42,261 nucleotides of DNA, taken from Aerolutibacter ruishenii (GTDB lineage Bacteria > Pseudomonadota > Gammaproteobacteria > Xanthomonadales > Xanthomonadaceae). A program made the translations under genes and the position numbers. Positions 24,926-34,388 of the stretch are shown here, in pieces (positions within the stretch are counted from its first letter, which is position 1; the number at the start of each line of letters is the position of its first letter). Where the stretch lies: NCBI RefSeq assembly GCF_007830115.1, contig NZ_VLKP01000009.1, positions 1 through 42,261 on the forward strand. The letters are read 5' to 3'. Below the pieces are notes generated by a model. It made no database searches. It had not been told where the DNA came from and saw only the letters and a list, made by a program, of their open reading frames with translations.

Positions 24926-26365
24926 TCAGTCCCGCGCGCCCTTGGACGCAGTGTTGGGCGCAGTGTTGGGCGCACTGCCGAAGTCGCCGTCCGCCTGCGC
25001 CGCCAGGTACGCGAACACCGCGTACGCCGCCACGTTCTGCGCCAGCGCCTGCGGATCGATCTTGTCGAAGGTGTCGTCCGGCGTGTGGTGCAGGTCGAAG
25101 TAGTCGCTGCCGTCCTGCGCCAGTCGCGCCCAGGCCAGGCCGTTGGCGGCAAACGGGCTGATGTCAGGCCCTGGCCCGCCTTCGCCCGGCGTGTGCGCGA
25201 TGCCGAGCGGCGCCAGCACGGCCGCGATCTGGCGGTCCGCCGCCTGCGCGTGGGCCGGTGCGGAGCTGGAATACCCGTAGATGCGGCCCGCGCCAAAATC
25301 GCTCTCCGCAGCGATCTGGTGCCGGCCCAGCGCCTTGGCGTGCTGCTGCGCGTAGGCCTTGCCGCCATGCAATCCCTGCTCCTCGTTGGCGAAGGCCACC
25401 ACGCGGATGCTGCGCGCCGGTGCCTTGGGCAACTGGCCGATCAGCGCGCCGGCGGCCATCGTCAACCCCACCCCCGCGCCGTCGTCCACCGCGCCGGTGC
25501 CCAGGTCCCAGGAGTCCAGGTGGCCGCCGATCAGCACCACCTCATCGGGGCGCTTGCTGCCGCGGATCTCGCCGATCACGTTGTAGGAGGTGGCGGTGCC
25601 GGTCCAACCGCAGTCCAGGTGCATCCGCACGCGCTGCGGGCCGCGCTGCAGCAGCCGGGCCAGCTGGTCGGCATCGGGCACGGCGAGCGCCGCCGACGGC
25701 ACCGGCGTCAGGCCCTCGTCGAAGCGGGTGATGCCGGTGTGCGGCTGCCGGTGCGAATCCGTGCCCGCCGAGCGCATCAGGAAGCCGACGGCACCCTTGT
25801 TGATTGCGACCGAAGGCGCACGGCTGCGCACGCGCGAGCCCGGCCCGTAGCCGCCACCGTTGCGCGCGCGCTCCATGCGGTAGTCAACGAACGCGATCTT
25901 GCCGGCCAGGGAGCCGGCCGGCGCCGCTTCCAGCGCGGCAAGATCGGCGAAGCGCACCACCTCCGCCTCCACCGTGCCCCCCGGGCTGCCACCCAGGGCG
26001 GTGAGTATCAGCGGCTGCGCATGCGCGCCCACGACCTTGGCCTGCTCGGCGCGGCGTTCCCACTTGGGAAAGGTCACCGGCTCGATCCAGACCTTGTCGT
26101 AACCCAGCTCGCGGAACTTGGCCTGCGCCCACGCCACGGCGCGCGCATCGCCGTCGCTGCCGGCCATGCGCGGCCCCACCTCGGTGGTCAGCGACTCGGT
26201 GACGCGGTAGCCCAGGTCGCTGGCCAGGGCGGTGTCGCGCAGCGTCGTCGCGACGGTGATCGCCGAGTCGGCGATCCGTGTCTGGCGTTGCGCGGCGTCG
26301 GCCGTCAGGGGGAGCAGGGTGGCCGACGCCAGCACCATGCCGATGGCGGCAGACAGAACGCGCAT
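24926..26365 (-). CDS. Secreted M28-family metallopeptidase
   Basis: 479 residues with a signal peptide (cleaved after LTADA, residue 24). A PA-type insert (about residues 120-250) precedes the M28 core: first metal ligands in IGGHLDSWDLGTGAVDDGAG, catalytic and metal Glu pair in ANEEQGLHG, Asp in AESDFGAGR and last His in DLHHTPDDTFDKID. All five metal ligands and the catalytic Glu are present. M28 enzymes of this layout are zinc amino- or carboxypeptidases (PGCP-like) acting outside the cytoplasm. The C-terminus carries a small duplication (APNTAPNT) from a 12-bp tandem repeat. Substrate cannot be told. Confidence 0.93.
   Translation of the reverse strand: MRVLSAAIGMVLASATLLPLTADAAQRQTRIADSAITVATTLRDTALASDLGYRVTESLTTEVGPRMAGSDGDARAVAWAQAKFRELGYDKVWIEPVTFPKWERRAEQAKVVGAHAQPLILTALGGSPGGTVEAEVVRFADLAALEAAPAGSLAGKIAFVDYRMERARNGGGYGPGSRVRSRAPSVAINKGAVGFLMRSAGTDSHRQPHTGITRFDEGLTPVPSAALAVPDADQLARLLQRGPQRVRMHLDCGWTGTATSYNVIGEIRGSKRPDEVVLIGGHLDSWDLGTGAVDDGAGVGLTMAAGALIGQLPKAPARSIRVVAFANEEQGLHGGKAYAQQHAKALGRHQIAAESDFGAGRIYGYSSSAPAHAQAADRQIAAVLAPLGIAHTPGEGGPGPDISPFAANGLAWARLAQDGSDYFDLHHTPDDTFDKIDPQALAQNVAAYAVFAYLAAQADGDFGSAPNTAPNTASKGARD
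24948..24977. repeat. 12-bp tandem repeat in the 3' end of the M28 gene
   Basis: CGCAGTGTTGGG occurs twice in a row, then a partial third copy. It encodes the duplicated APNT at the protein end. Length change here would keep frame. Confidence 0.7.
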
Positions 26366-26429
26366 TCCGGTTACCTCGGGTCAACGGATGAAACCACGAG
26401 CATACCGACCGGTCACGTCCGCGGTGTGT

Positions 26430-26459
26430 GCCACCGGTCATGCCTCGCATGCCGGTGGC
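26430..26459 (-). terminator. Hairpin after mscL
   Basis: GCCACCGG pairs with CCGGTGGC, enclosing CATGC/GCATG with a 3-nt loop: 13 paired bases with one bulged T. It lies 13 nt after the mscL stop and before the M28 gene. No U-run follows, so it is a terminator candidate by shape only. Confidence 0.55.
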
Positions 26460-26472
26460 GTACGCGACTTAC

Positions 26473-26880
26473 TTACTTGCGCAGCGCGTCGCGGATGTCG
26501 CGCAGCAGCAGCACTTCCTCGCTGGGCCCGGCCGGCGCGGCTTCGGCTGGCTTGCGCACGCGGTTGTAGGCCTTGAGGAACACGAAGATGACGAGGGCGA
26601 TCAACACGAAGTCGATCACCGTCTGCAGGAACATGCCGTACTTCACCGCCACTTCGGCGACGACTTCCTTGCCCGCGGCATCCAGTTGTGCCGGGCTGAT
26701 CACGTACTTCCAGTCACTGACGCTCACGCCGCCGGTTGCGGCGCCGACCACCGGCATGACGATGCCGTCGACCAGTGCCGTGACGATCTTGCCGAACGCC
26801 GCACCGATGACCACGCCGACCGCCAGGTCGACGACGTTGCCGCGCGCGATGAACTCCTTGAATTCGCTGATCATGCCCAT
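26473..26880 (-). CDS. mscL: Large-conductance mechanosensitive channel MscL
   Basis: 135 residues, typical. The N-terminal helix and TM1 are unmistakable: [20 protein letters not shown] then [21 protein letters not shown] periplasmic loop (residues 48-75) leads to TM2 ([20 protein letters not shown]), followed by the charged C-terminal bundle ([15 protein letters not shown]). MscL opens under membrane tension to release solutes on hypo-osmotic shock. Start either at 26880 (MGMISEF) or two codons later. Confidence 0.97.
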   Translation of the reverse strand: MGMISEFKEFIARGNVVDLAVGVVIGAAFGKIVTALVDGIVMPVVGAATGGVSVSDWKYVISPAQLDAAGKEVVAEVAVKYGMFLQTVIDFVLIALVIFVFLKAYNRVRKPAEAAPAGPSEEVLLLRDIRDALRK

Positions 26881-26925
26881 GGGCCGATGCCTCCAGTCGT
26901 TGGTACGTCGGATGACGTGCCGCGA

Positions 26926-27660
26926 CTATAGCGTGGCCGTCGTCGACGGCGTCACCCGCCCCTCCAGCGTGACCACGCCGTCCAGCGCAGCCACGAACGC
27001 ATCGCCCACCTGCAACGGTCCCACCCCGGCGGGGGTGCCCATGAAAACCAGGTCACCGGCCTTCAGCGCGAACAGTTTCGACAACTCGTGCAGGATGTCC
27101 GGCACCGTCCAGATCAGGTCGCCCAGGGCCCCGTGCTGGCGCTCGGTTCCGTTGATGGCCAGCGTCAACGAACGGCCACCCAGGTCGCCGACTTCGGCCG
27201 CGGGCACGATCGCGCTGATGGGGGCGGAGTGGTCGAACGCCTTGCCGGTATCCCATGGCAGGCCCTTGGCCTTGGCCGCGCCCTGCAGGTCGCGCCGGGT
27301 CAGGTCCAGCCCCACCGCATAGCCATAGACCAGGGCTCCGGCGCGGACCGGGTCCAGCACCCCGTCGGGTGCATCGGCACCCAGCGCCACCACCAGCTCC
27401 ACCTCGTGGTGCAGGTCGTGCGTGCCCCGCGCATACGGCACCTGGCCATCCAGGACCAGGGCATCGGCAGGCTTGCAGAAGAACACCGGTTGCCCGCGTT
27501 CGGCCGGGGAGGCCGGTACCGCCGCCCCCATCTCCCGGGCGTGGTCGGCGAAATTGCGGCCCACGCAGAAGATGCGGCGGACCGGGAAGGTGGCGGACAG
27601 CTGGCCGCCGAGGCGGACCGGGACACGCGGCGTGGTCGCCGCCGGAATGACGTCGCTCAT
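26926..27660 (-). CDS. Fumarylacetoacetate hydrolase (FAH)-family protein
   Basis: 244 residues. FAH-superfamily features: IFCVGRNFADHAREMG, PVFFCKPADALV, the metal-binding Glu pair in HDLHHEVELVVALG, then GYAVGLDLTRRDLQ, GLPWDTGKAFDHSAPI and GDLVFMGTPAGVGPLQVGD. The pattern is that of the single-domain bacterial enzymes (fumarylpyruvate hydrolase or acylpyruvase types) that hydrolyse or decarboxylate beta-keto acids. The substrate is not decided by the sequence, and neighbours give no pathway clue. Confidence 0.9.
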   Translation of the reverse strand: MSDVIPAATTPRVPVRLGGQLSATFPVRRIFCVGRNFADHAREMGAAVPASPAERGQPVFFCKPADALVLDGQVPYARGTHDLHHEVELVVALGADAPDGVLDPVRAGALVYGYAVGLDLTRRDLQGAAKAKGLPWDTGKAFDHSAPISAIVPAAEVGDLGGRSLTLAINGTERQHGALGDLIWTVPDILHELSKLFALKAGDLVFMGTPAGVGPLQVGDAFVAALDGVVTLEGRVTPSTTATL

Positions 27661-27738
27661 GGGGACTCGAGGAAAGCGGAGCGGGTGGGGTGTGCGCCCC
27701 CTCGGCCCTCAAGGGCCGGGCAGCGGCACGGGATCAGA

Positions 27739-28032
27739 TCAGCGGCTTTGGCCCAGCACCTGCGGTGCGACCACGCGGTACTCGCCTTCCACCACCTGGG
27801 ACGGCCGCGCGACAGGCTTGCCGCGACGCTTCCACAGGCGGTACAGCAGCCCGCCACCGATCATGGCCGCGCCGACCACCAGGCTGAACGCCAGCAGCAC
27901 CAGCACCAGGCCCAGCCCGACCAGGCCCAACGCGAAGCGCAGCACACGGTGGCGCGGCTTGCGCAGCCCCAGGGCGGAGCGCATGCGGGACTGGAAGGCA
28001 AAGCTATCGAAGCGGAAGGCTTGGGCGGACAT
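27739..28032 (-). CDS. Small single-pass membrane protein of unknown function
   Basis: 97 residues from the ATG at 28032 (MSAQAFRFDSFAFQSRMRSA). A basic stretch (LRKPRHRVLR) precedes one long hydrophobic region at residues 32-65 (FALGLVGLGLVLVLLAFSLV, then GAAMIGGGLLYRL), then a basic tail ending VEGEYRVVAPQVL. The frame stays open far upstream but that part is antisense to the Rieske gene. No family recognised. It is divergent from the Rieske gene, 73 nt away. Confidence 0.6.
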   Translation of the reverse strand: MSAQAFRFDSFAFQSRMRSALGLRKPRHRVLRFALGLVGLGLVLVLLAFSLVVGAAMIGGGLLYRLWKRRGKPVARPSQVVEGEYRVVAPQVLGQSR

Positions 28033-28105
28033 TCGGCACGTCGTGACACAATGGCGCAATACGCCGGTCACCCAAGTATCGTTCAGCCTTCCCGGTGGAG
28101 GTGTA

Positions 28106-28459
28106 ATGGAATCGTTAAACGAAGCGTCGGTCCCCCGCCCCCTGCTGACCCTGGACCACATCCCCGTGGGCGGTTTCGCCGAAATCGAGGCCGTGGTCGA
28201 GGGTGACGCCGAGTCGCTGATCCTGTATCGCGAAGGCGACACGGTCCGGGCGTGGCTCAACGTCTGCCCGCATGCCGGCCGCCGCCTGGACTGGGCGCCG
28301 GGCGAGTTCCTGCGCAGCAAGGATGGCCTGCTGGTGTGCGCCGTGCACGGCGCCAGCTTCGAGTTGAACGGGGGCGGGTGCGTGGCCGGGCCGTGCCGCG
28401 GCGAGGCGCTGCGTGCGGTGCCCGTCGTCGTCCGCGATGGGGCGGTGTTCCTGTTGTGA
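28106..28459 (+). CDS. Rieske [2Fe-2S] ferredoxin-like protein
   Basis: 117 residues from an ATG preceded by GGAGG at a good distance. It carries both cluster-binding boxes: Cys54-x-His56 (NVCPHAGRRLD) and Cys78-x2-His81 (LVCAVHGASFELNGG). No transmembrane segment or signal is seen, so it should be a soluble cytoplasmic electron carrier of the NirD/ferredoxin-component type. No oxygenase or reductase gene lies nearby. It is convergent with the permease gene, with a 1-nt gap. Confidence 0.92.
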   Translation: MESLNEASVPRPLLTLDHIPVGGFAEIEAVVEGDAESLILYREGDTVRAWLNVCPHAGRRLDWAPGEFLRSKDGLLVCAVHGASFELNGGGCVAGPCRGEALRAVPVVVRDGAVFLL

Positions 28460-28460
28460 A

Positions 28461-30302
28461 TCAGTACATCAGGTTGACCATCACCACCGCGATCACCGTA
28501 TAGATCAGCGACAGCGGCCCGCCCACCTGCCACAGATCCTTGCCTGTGTAGCCGGCCGGGCCGGTGACCATCGAGATCACAGGGTTGGACGCGGTCATGA
28601 AGTTGTTGGACGCCGACAGCGCCACGATCAGCGCATAGGCCGTGGGGCTGTCGCCCGCCGCCAGCGCCAGGTTGATCGCCAGCGGCACCATCACGATGGT
28701 CGCGCCCACGTGGCTGATCACCAGCGAGAACGCAGTGGTCAGCAGCGCCAGCGCCAGCTGCAGCACCCACGATGGCGTCCCGTCCGGAAACTGCTCGATG
28801 CTGTGCCCGGCCACCCACGCCGCCGCGCCGCTGGAATCCATCGCCCAGCCCAGCGGGATCAGGCAGGCCATCAGGAACACGGTCTTCCAGTTGATCGCCG
28901 CGTAGGCCTCGTCGATGTTGATCACGCCGGTGATCAGCATGCCGGCCACGCCCGTCATCAACGCGATCGACACCGGCAGACGCGACGACAGCGCCAGCAG
29001 CATCGCCACCGCGAAGATGGCCAACGCGACCTTCAGCTTGTGCGGACGCTGCTCGCCCTTGGGGTAGTCGGTGACCACCACCAGGTCCTTGGACTTGGCC
29101 GCCTCGGCCAGGTCGGTCCAGATGCCGTGGATCACCATCATGTCGCCGGCGCGCAGGGCCACGTCACGCACGTTCTCGCGCAGCACGGTCTTGTCGCGGT
29201 TCACCGCCAGCAGGTCCAGGCCCATCTGCCGGCGCAGCGCCAGCGCGCGCGCGGTCTTGCCGATGAACCCGGAGGTGGCGGGGATCACCGCCTCGGCGAT
29301 GCCCGCGCGGCTGGGGTTGAACAGGTCGCCGAAGTTGCGCAGCCGCGCGCTCAAGCGCAGGAACTGGTTCTGGGCGAAGTCGCCGATCTGCTCCTTCGGG
29401 CCCATCGCCCCCAGCACGCTGCCCACCCACAACCGGGTATCGGCCGGCGGGGCCAGTCGCGCGTCGTCGCCGGTCTTCAGCGCCAGCAGCAACGGCGCAC
29501 CGTGCAGCGCCTCGGCCTCGCCCAGCGACATGCCCACCAGCGGGCTCTCGGCGGTGACGGTCAGCTCGTAGACATCGCCCTCGATGCCGTACGCCTTGGC
29601 GAAGTAGCTCTGGGTGCGCGCGGGGGTGGCCCCGGTGCCCGGCTCCTCGCGCTCCAGCCTGTGGCCGCGGAAGTGGAAATAGACCAGCGAGGCGGTGAGC
29701 AGCACCAGGCCGATGGGCAGCGGCGCGAACATCTTCAGCGGCTCGATGGTCGCCGCGCCGGAGGGCAGGTTGCCGTTGGCCGCCAGCAACAGGTCGTTGA
29801 GCAGGATCAGCGGCGAGTTGCCGACCATGGTCAGCCCGCCACCCATCACGATGGCGGCGGCGATCGGCAGCAGCAGGCGCGGCAGGGTCAGTCCGGTGCG
29901 CGACGACAGCCGCGAGGCGACCGGCAGGTACAGCGCCATCACCGACGGGTTCTGCATGATCGAGGAGTTGATGCCGGCCACCGCACAGGTCAGCAGCATC
30001 AGCCGCGACTCGACGCCATGTGCGCGCCGCAGCAGCCAGCCGGCCAACCGGTTGAGCGCGCCGGTGCGGTCCAGTCCCGCGCCCAGGATCATCGTGGCGA
30101 TGATGCTCATCACCGCGTTGGAGGAGAAGCCGTTGAAGATCTCCTCCGGCGCCACCAGCCCGGCCAGGCCAAGCATCACCAGCACCACCAGCGCGACCAC
30201 GTCGGCGCGGATGCGCTCGAACAGGAACATCACCATCGTGAAGCCCACCAGCCCGAGCACGAGCATCATGTCGGTGGTGAGCGTCAGCGCGGTGTCTTCC
30301 AT
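28461..30302 (-). CDS. SLC13/DASS-type permease with TrkA-C domains
   Basis: 613 residues. The N-terminal membrane half (residues 10-205) includes MMLVLGLVGFTMVMFLFERI and the helical-hairpin motif INSSIMQNPSVMALYLPVAS. Two soluble TrkA-C (RCK_C-like) domains follow (about 215-390: VYELTVTAESPLVGMSLGEA; TARALALRRQMGLDLLAVNR). The second membrane half (400-613) has the matching ASNNFMTASNPVISMVTGP hairpin. Such proteins move divalent anions such as sulfate or dicarboxylates with sodium; the soluble insert may bind a regulatory ligand. Substrate not determined. Confidence 0.88.
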   Translation of the reverse strand: MEDTALTLTTDMMLVLGLVGFTMVMFLFERIRADVVALVVLVMLGLAGLVAPEEIFNGFSSNAVMSIIATMILGAGLDRTGALNRLAGWLLRRAHGVESRLMLLTCAVAGINSSIMQNPSVMALYLPVASRLSSRTGLTLPRLLLPIAAAIVMGGGLTMVGNSPLILLNDLLLAANGNLPSGAATIEPLKMFAPLPIGLVLLTASLVYFHFRGHRLEREEPGTGATPARTQSYFAKAYGIEGDVYELTVTAESPLVGMSLGEAEALHGAPLLLALKTGDDARLAPPADTRLWVGSVLGAMGPKEQIGDFAQNQFLRLSARLRNFGDLFNPSRAGIAEAVIPATSGFIGKTARALALRRQMGLDLLAVNRDKTVLRENVRDVALRAGDMMVIHGIWTDLAEAAKSKDLVVVTDYPKGEQRPHKLKVALAIFAVAMLLALSSRLPVSIALMTGVAGMLITGVINIDEAYAAINWKTVFLMACLIPLGWAMDSSGAAAWVAGHSIEQFPDGTPSWVLQLALALLTTAFSLVISHVGATIVMVPLAINLALAAGDSPTAYALIVALSASNNFMTASNPVISMVTGPAGYTGKDLWQVGGPLSLIYTVIAVVMVNLMY

Positions 30303-30324
30303 GCCGTTCGGGTCAGGCTCTCAG

Positions 30325-31068
30325 TCAGGTGTCCGCGCAGCGGTCGTAGAGAAGGTCCCACACGCCGTGCCCGAGCTTCTGGCCCCGCGTCTCGAAATGG
30401 GTCTGTGGACGCCATTCGGGGCGCGGCACCGATCCACGCGGGCCGGCACGATTGCGGATGCCGGGCGTGGCGTCGAGCACGTCCCACATCTGCTCAGCAT
30501 AGTCGTGCCAATCGGTGGCAAGGTGCAAGCGGCCGGTGGGCGCGAGTTTACGGACCAGCAGGGCGGCGAACTCCGGGTTCACCAGCCGGCGCTTGTTGTG
30601 CCGCTTCTTGTGCCACGGGTCGGGGAAGTAGATGCGGGCCTCGTCGAGGCCGCCGTCGGCGATCTCGTGCTCCAGCACCTCCACCGCATCATGGTGGTAC
30701 ACGCGCACGTTGTCCGAGCCGTCCTCGGCCAGCGCGTTGAGCACGCGACCCACGCCGGGGGCGTGCACTTCCAGGCCGATGAAGTCGCGGGCCTTGTCAT
30801 GGGCGCCGGCAAAGCGCAGCGCCTCGCCGTTGCCAAAGCCAATTTCCACCACGCGCGGCGCATGGCGGCCGAACACGGCGTCGAAGTCCTTCGGCGTACC
30901 CGTGTAGTCCAGGCCGAAGCGTGGCCACAGCGCGTCGAACGCCCGCTGCTGCGCCGGCGTGAAGCGGCCCTGGCGCAGCACGAAGCTGCGGATGCGGCGG
31001 TGGCCCTCCTCCACGGTGAAGGGCTTGGGCGGCACCTTGGCGCCTTCGCTGTTGAACGGGTCGGTCAC
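30325..31068 (-). CDS. trmB: tRNA (guanine-N7-)-methyltransferase TrmB
   Basis: 247 residues from a GTG at 31068 that overlaps the thiG stop (GTGA), so the pair is translationally coupled. TrmB signatures: SAM site [30 protein letters not shown] and the family-specific [20 protein letters not shown]. It ends with [20 protein letters not shown], the usual TrmB closing. It methylates G46 in the variable loop of several tRNAs. thiG-trmB adjacency is common in xanthomonads. Confidence 0.96.
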   Translation of the reverse strand: MTDPFNSEGAKVPPKPFTVEEGHRRIRSFVLRQGRFTPAQQRAFDALWPRFGLDYTGTPKDFDAVFGRHAPRVVEIGFGNGEALRFAGAHDKARDFIGLEVHAPGVGRVLNALAEDGSDNVRVYHHDAVEVLEHEIADGGLDEARIYFPDPWHKKRHNKRRLVNPEFAALLVRKLAPTGRLHLATDWHDYAEQMWDVLDATPGIRNRAGPRGSVPRPEWRPQTHFETRGQKLGHGVWDLLYDRCADT

Positions 31069-31877
31069 CCGATCAGTCCGTCGATGGGCGAAGACGCACT
31101 GGCGAAACGCTTCCGCGGGATGCGACCGGCCTTGAACGCCGCGCGGCCGGCTTCCACCGCCAGACGCATGGCGTGCGCCATCAGCACCGGGTCCCTGGCG
31201 CCGGCAATGGCGGTGTTCATCAGCACGCCATCGCAGCCCAGTTCCATCGCGATCGCCGCATCCGACGCGGTGCCCACGCCGGCATCGACGATGATCGGCA
31301 CCCTGGCGTTCTCGATGATCTCGATCAGGTTGTACTTGTTCTGCACGCCCAGGCCCGAGCCGATCGGCGCGGCCAGCGGCATCACCGCCACGCAGCCGAT
31401 CTCCTCCAGGCGCTTGGCCAGGATCGGGTCGTCGCTGGTGTAGACCATCACCTCGAAGCCGTCCTTCACCAGCAGTTCGGCCGCGGCCAGGGTCTGGACC
31501 ACGTCGGGGTACAGGGTCTTCTGGTCGCCCAGCACTTCCAGCTTGACCAGCGTGTGGCCGTCCAGCAGCTCGCGCGCCAGGCGGCAGGTGCGGACCGCGT
31601 CGTCGGCGGTGTAGCAGCCGGCGGTGTTGGGCAGGATGGTGTAGCGGTCCGGCGGCAGCACGTCGAGCAGGTTGGGCTGGCCCGGGTCCTGCCCGATGTT
31701 GGTGCGGCGGATGGCGACGGTCACGATCTCCGCACCCGCGGCCTCGGTGGCCAGGCGGGTCTGCTCCAGGCCGGTGAACTTGCCGGTGCCGGTCAACAGA
31801 CGGGAACGGTAGGGCTTGCCGGCAATGACGAGCGTATCGTTGGCCAGCGGAGTGGGGGCGTGCGGGCTTGGTGGCAT
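31065..31877 (-). CDS. thiG: Thiazole synthase ThiG
   Basis: 270 residues. Core motifs: [70 protein letters not shown] (with the Schiff-base Lys), [18 protein letters not shown] and [20 protein letters not shown]. ThiG builds the thiazole phosphate of thiamine from deoxyxylulose phosphate, dehydroglycine and the thiocarboxylate on ThiS. thiS, usually immediately upstream, is here 7.9 kb away on the same strand (39,810-40,010), with a block of opposite-strand signalling genes between. Confidence 0.97.
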   Translation of the reverse strand: MPPSPHAPTPLANDTLVIAGKPYRSRLLTGTGKFTGLEQTRLATEAAGAEIVTVAIRRTNIGQDPGQPNLLDVLPPDRYTILPNTAGCYTADDAVRTCRLARELLDGHTLVKLEVLGDQKTLYPDVVQTLAAAELLVKDGFEVMVYTSDDPILAKRLEEIGCVAVMPLAAPIGSGLGVQNKYNLIEIIENARVPIIVDAGVGTASDAAIAMELGCDGVLMNTAIAGARDPVLMAHAMRLAVEAGRAAFKAGRIPRKRFASASSPIDGLIG

Positions 31878-32162
31878 AGGGGGCGTAGGAGTGCGCGGTT
31901 GGCCAGTGTACCCGCTCCACCCACCACCCTTCGAACAAAACGGTGGTCATGCCAGCCGGTTTCCGGCGCGGTTCCATTGCCGCACGGGACACACGGCCTG
32001 CTCCCAGGGCTGCATTTGGGGCGGCCCTTCGCCATCGTCATGCGGGCGGGCCTTTGCCTCGGCTGGACCCAACCAATGGCACGGGGGTAGGCCGGGCATA
32101 CAGGTTAAGGTCGGCGGGCTGGCATGGTCGGGGTGGTGCAGTCAACGATGTAAAGGAACGGC
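31878..32162. other. Divergent intergenic region thiG / sensor kinase
   Basis: 285 nt with no convincing ORF. No TPP riboswitch is seen on the thiG side. A possible -10 (TACACT) lies about 30 nt before thiG without a good -35. The kinase has an AAAGGAA ribosome site (32152-32158). Confidence 0.4.
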
Positions 32163-34388
32163 ATGCAGTGGAAGAAGTCCTTGGCAGGCAGGCTCTGCCT
32201 GAGCCTGCTCCTGTTGCTGCTCTCGTTGGGGGCCGTGGTGGTGACCGCCGTGCTGGAGCTCGGCGAGGTCAGCAACCGGGTCCAGAACCTCGCCGTCGAC
32301 CGCTTCCCCAAGGTGGTGCAGGCCAACCTGGTGATCGACCGGGCCAACGAGATCGCTCGCACCATGGGCGAAATCCTGTTGGCGAACGATGCAGTGACGT
32401 TCGAGCGCGGGCGCCGGACGATCATGGTGGCGCGGGGCAAGGCCCTGGAGCATCTGACGTGGCTGTGGCGGCAGGGCGGTTCGCCGTCCGAACTCCGGCT
32501 GCTGGACGAGGTCGACCGTGTCCGGGCCGATTATGTCGCCGCGCAGAACCGGTTCTTCGCGCTGTGGGAGGGCGGCGACCATGAGGCGGCGCGGACCTAC
32601 TACATGCAGGAAGCGCTCGCGCTGCAGGATGCGTACGTCGCCGCGCTCGGTGCGCTGACCCGCCTCCACGGGGACATGACCACGCTGGAGAACGAGAAGG
32701 CCCAGCGTCATGCCCGGTTGGCCATGGGCCGACTGGCGGCGATTTCCCTCATCGTGGCCCTGCTGACCGCCATTATCGGCCGGCGCCTGGTCCAGGGCAT
32801 CACCCGCCCGCTGGCTTCGGCGGTGGACATCGCCAACCGCGTGGCCGCAGGACAGCTTGAGATTCCGGCGTCGCCAACACCTGACGATGAACTTGGGCAA
32901 CTGCTTCATGCGTTGCGGGTGATGGCGCGCACGCTTGGCGAGGAGCGCCTGGCGCTTTCAAGGAGCGAGCGGATGTACCGGCTCCTCGCGGTGCACGCCA
33001 GCGACGTGATCTGCCTGCACAGCGTCGACTGCCGTTACACCTACCTGTCGCCGGCTTGTGCAACGCTCCTGGGGCGCAGTCCGCAGGAACTGATCGGGAA
33101 AACCCCGGAGGCGCTCGTGGCACCGGAGGACATGCCGCTCGTGCGGGCCGAGCATGCCACGTTGCGCAACCTTGGAGCGGAATCCACCTACAAGATGACC
33201 TTCCGCGTGCGTCATCGGGATGGCAGCCACCGCTGGGTCGAGACGGCCGGGCGAAAGGTGTGTGATCCCGTGACCGGAGAAACATCGGGCATCGTCTCGG
33301 TCATGCGGGATGTCACTGCGCGGTGCGAGGCGGACGAACGCCTGCGGGAGAGCCGGGAACTGCTCGCCCAGTCGCAGGACCAGGCCCAACTGGGCAGCTG
33401 GTGGTACGACCTGGACAGCCACCGCCTCACCCTGACCGACACCGCGATCCAGATCTTCGGGGGCTTGCCTGCTGGGCCACCCGGCAGGCGCTGGATGCTT
33501 TCGGTCGTGCATCCGGACGACCGCGCGCGCATCAAGGCCAGCTGGGACGAGGCCGTCGAAGGCGTGGCCGTCGACATCGAGTACCGGCTGCTGGTGGCGG
33601 GCGTGGTGTGCTGGGTGCGTGGGCGCAAGGAATTGAAACGGGCCGACGATGGGCGGCCGCTGCGGATCCTGGGTACGGTCCAGGACATCGGCGCCATGAA
33701 ACAGAAGGAAGCCGAACTTCTGGCCTCGCGCCAATTGTTGCGCGACCTCGCCGCCCACCACGAGCAGGCGCGTGAAAGCCAGCGATCGCACCTGGCACGG
33801 GAGATCCACGACGAGTTGGGCCAGTTCCTGAGCGCGCTGCGGATGGACGCGGCCATGTTGCGCATGCGTTTCGGGCACCTGGACCCCGACATCGCCCAGC
33901 ACGTGGGCCACATGAAGCAGACCATCGACCTCACCATGACCGTGGTGCGCGACGTCGTGGCGGCATTGCGACCGGGAGCGCTCAATGAAGGCCTGGTCCC
34001 GGCGGTCGAATGGCTGCTGGGCGACTTTTCCCGTCGCACCGGCATCATCGGCCACCTTGACGCCCCCGACAGCGACATCGAACTGGACGGCGAGCTGGCG
34101 ACGGCCGCCTTCCGCATCCTGCAGGAATCCCTCACCAACGTCGGCCGGCACGCGCAGGCCACCGAGGTGTCGATCAGGATCGCGTGCATGGACGGACAAC
34201 TGCATCTTCGGATCGACGACAACGGGGTCGGCTTCGACCCGGTCGCGGTTGGAGAGCGGCGGACGTTCGGCCTGCTGGGCATGCGCGAGCGGGTCCTGGT
34301 GTTCGGCGGCTCCGTTTCGATTGACAGCGCGCCGCAGAGCGGTACAACTCTCACCGCGATACTTCCCATTGGCACCGCACCTGCATGA
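32163..34388 (+). CDS. Membrane sensor histidine kinase, NarL-family type
   Basis: 741 residues. TM1 (residues 11-31), a periplasmic four-helix-bundle sensor like those of chemoreceptors (32-188), TM2 (189-207), HAMP (208-260), two PAS domains (270-385, 400-512; VSVMRDVTARCEADERLRES joins them), then a HisKA_3 domain with phospho-His549 in REIHDELGQFLSALRMD. The ATPase domain has FRILQESLTNVGRHAQAT and IDDNGVGFDP. It is the NarX/DegS/UhpB class, which pairs with NarL-type regulators, and the next gene is exactly that with a 4-nt overlap. The signal is unknown. First gene of the block that separates thiG from thiS. Confidence 0.93.
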   Translation: MQWKKSLAGRLCLSLLLLLLSLGAVVVTAVLELGEVSNRVQNLAVDRFPKVVQANLVIDRANEIARTMGEILLANDAVTFERGRRTIMVARGKALEHLTWLWRQGGSPSELRLLDEVDRVRADYVAAQNRFFALWEGGDHEAARTYYMQEALALQDAYVAALGALTRLHGDMTTLENEKAQRHARLAMGRLAAISLIVALLTAIIGRRLVQGITRPLASAVDIANRVAAGQLEIPASPTPDDELGQLLHALRVMARTLGEERLALSRSERMYRLLAVHASDVICLHSVDCRYTYLSPACATLLGRSPQELIGKTPEALVAPEDMPLVRAEHATLRNLGAESTYKMTFRVRHRDGSHRWVETAGRKVCDPVTGETSGIVSVMRDVTARCEADERLRESRELLAQSQDQAQLGSWWYDLDSHRLTLTDTAIQIFGGLPAGPPGRRWMLSVVHPDDRARIKASWDEAVEGVAVDIEYRLLVAGVVCWVRGRKELKRADDGRPLRILGTVQDIGAMKQKEAELLASRQLLRDLAAHHEQARESQRSHLAREIHDELGQFLSALRMDAAMLRMRFGHLDPDIAQHVGHMKQTIDLTMTVVRDVVAALRPGALNEGLVPAVEWLLGDFSRRTGIIGHLDAPDSDIELDGELATAAFRILQESLTNVGRHAQATEVSIRIACMDGQLHLRIDDNGVGFDPVAVGERRTFGLLGMRERVLVFGGSVSIDSAPQSGTTLTAILPIGTAPA

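Noticed and set aside
28033-28818. N-terminal extension of the small membrane protein gene
   Set aside because: The frame is open upstream but is antisense to the Rieske gene, which has a ribosome site and both cluster motifs; the ATG at 28032 is the sensible start.
28413-30740. 775-codon open frame on the plus strand
   Set aside because: It is antisense to the permease and trmB genes, His/Gln/Arg-rich with no domain; a by-product of high GC. Similar long frames opposite flgL/flgK, fleQ and rpoN were dropped for the same reason.
31069-31992. N-terminal extension of trmB through thiG
   Set aside because: It lies in another frame of thiG and has no homology-like features; the GTG overlapping the thiG stop fits TrmB length.
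31878-32162. TPP riboswitch before thiG
   Set aside because: No CTGAGA or ACCTGA-type thi-box sequences on the minus strand; the same holds upstream of thiS.
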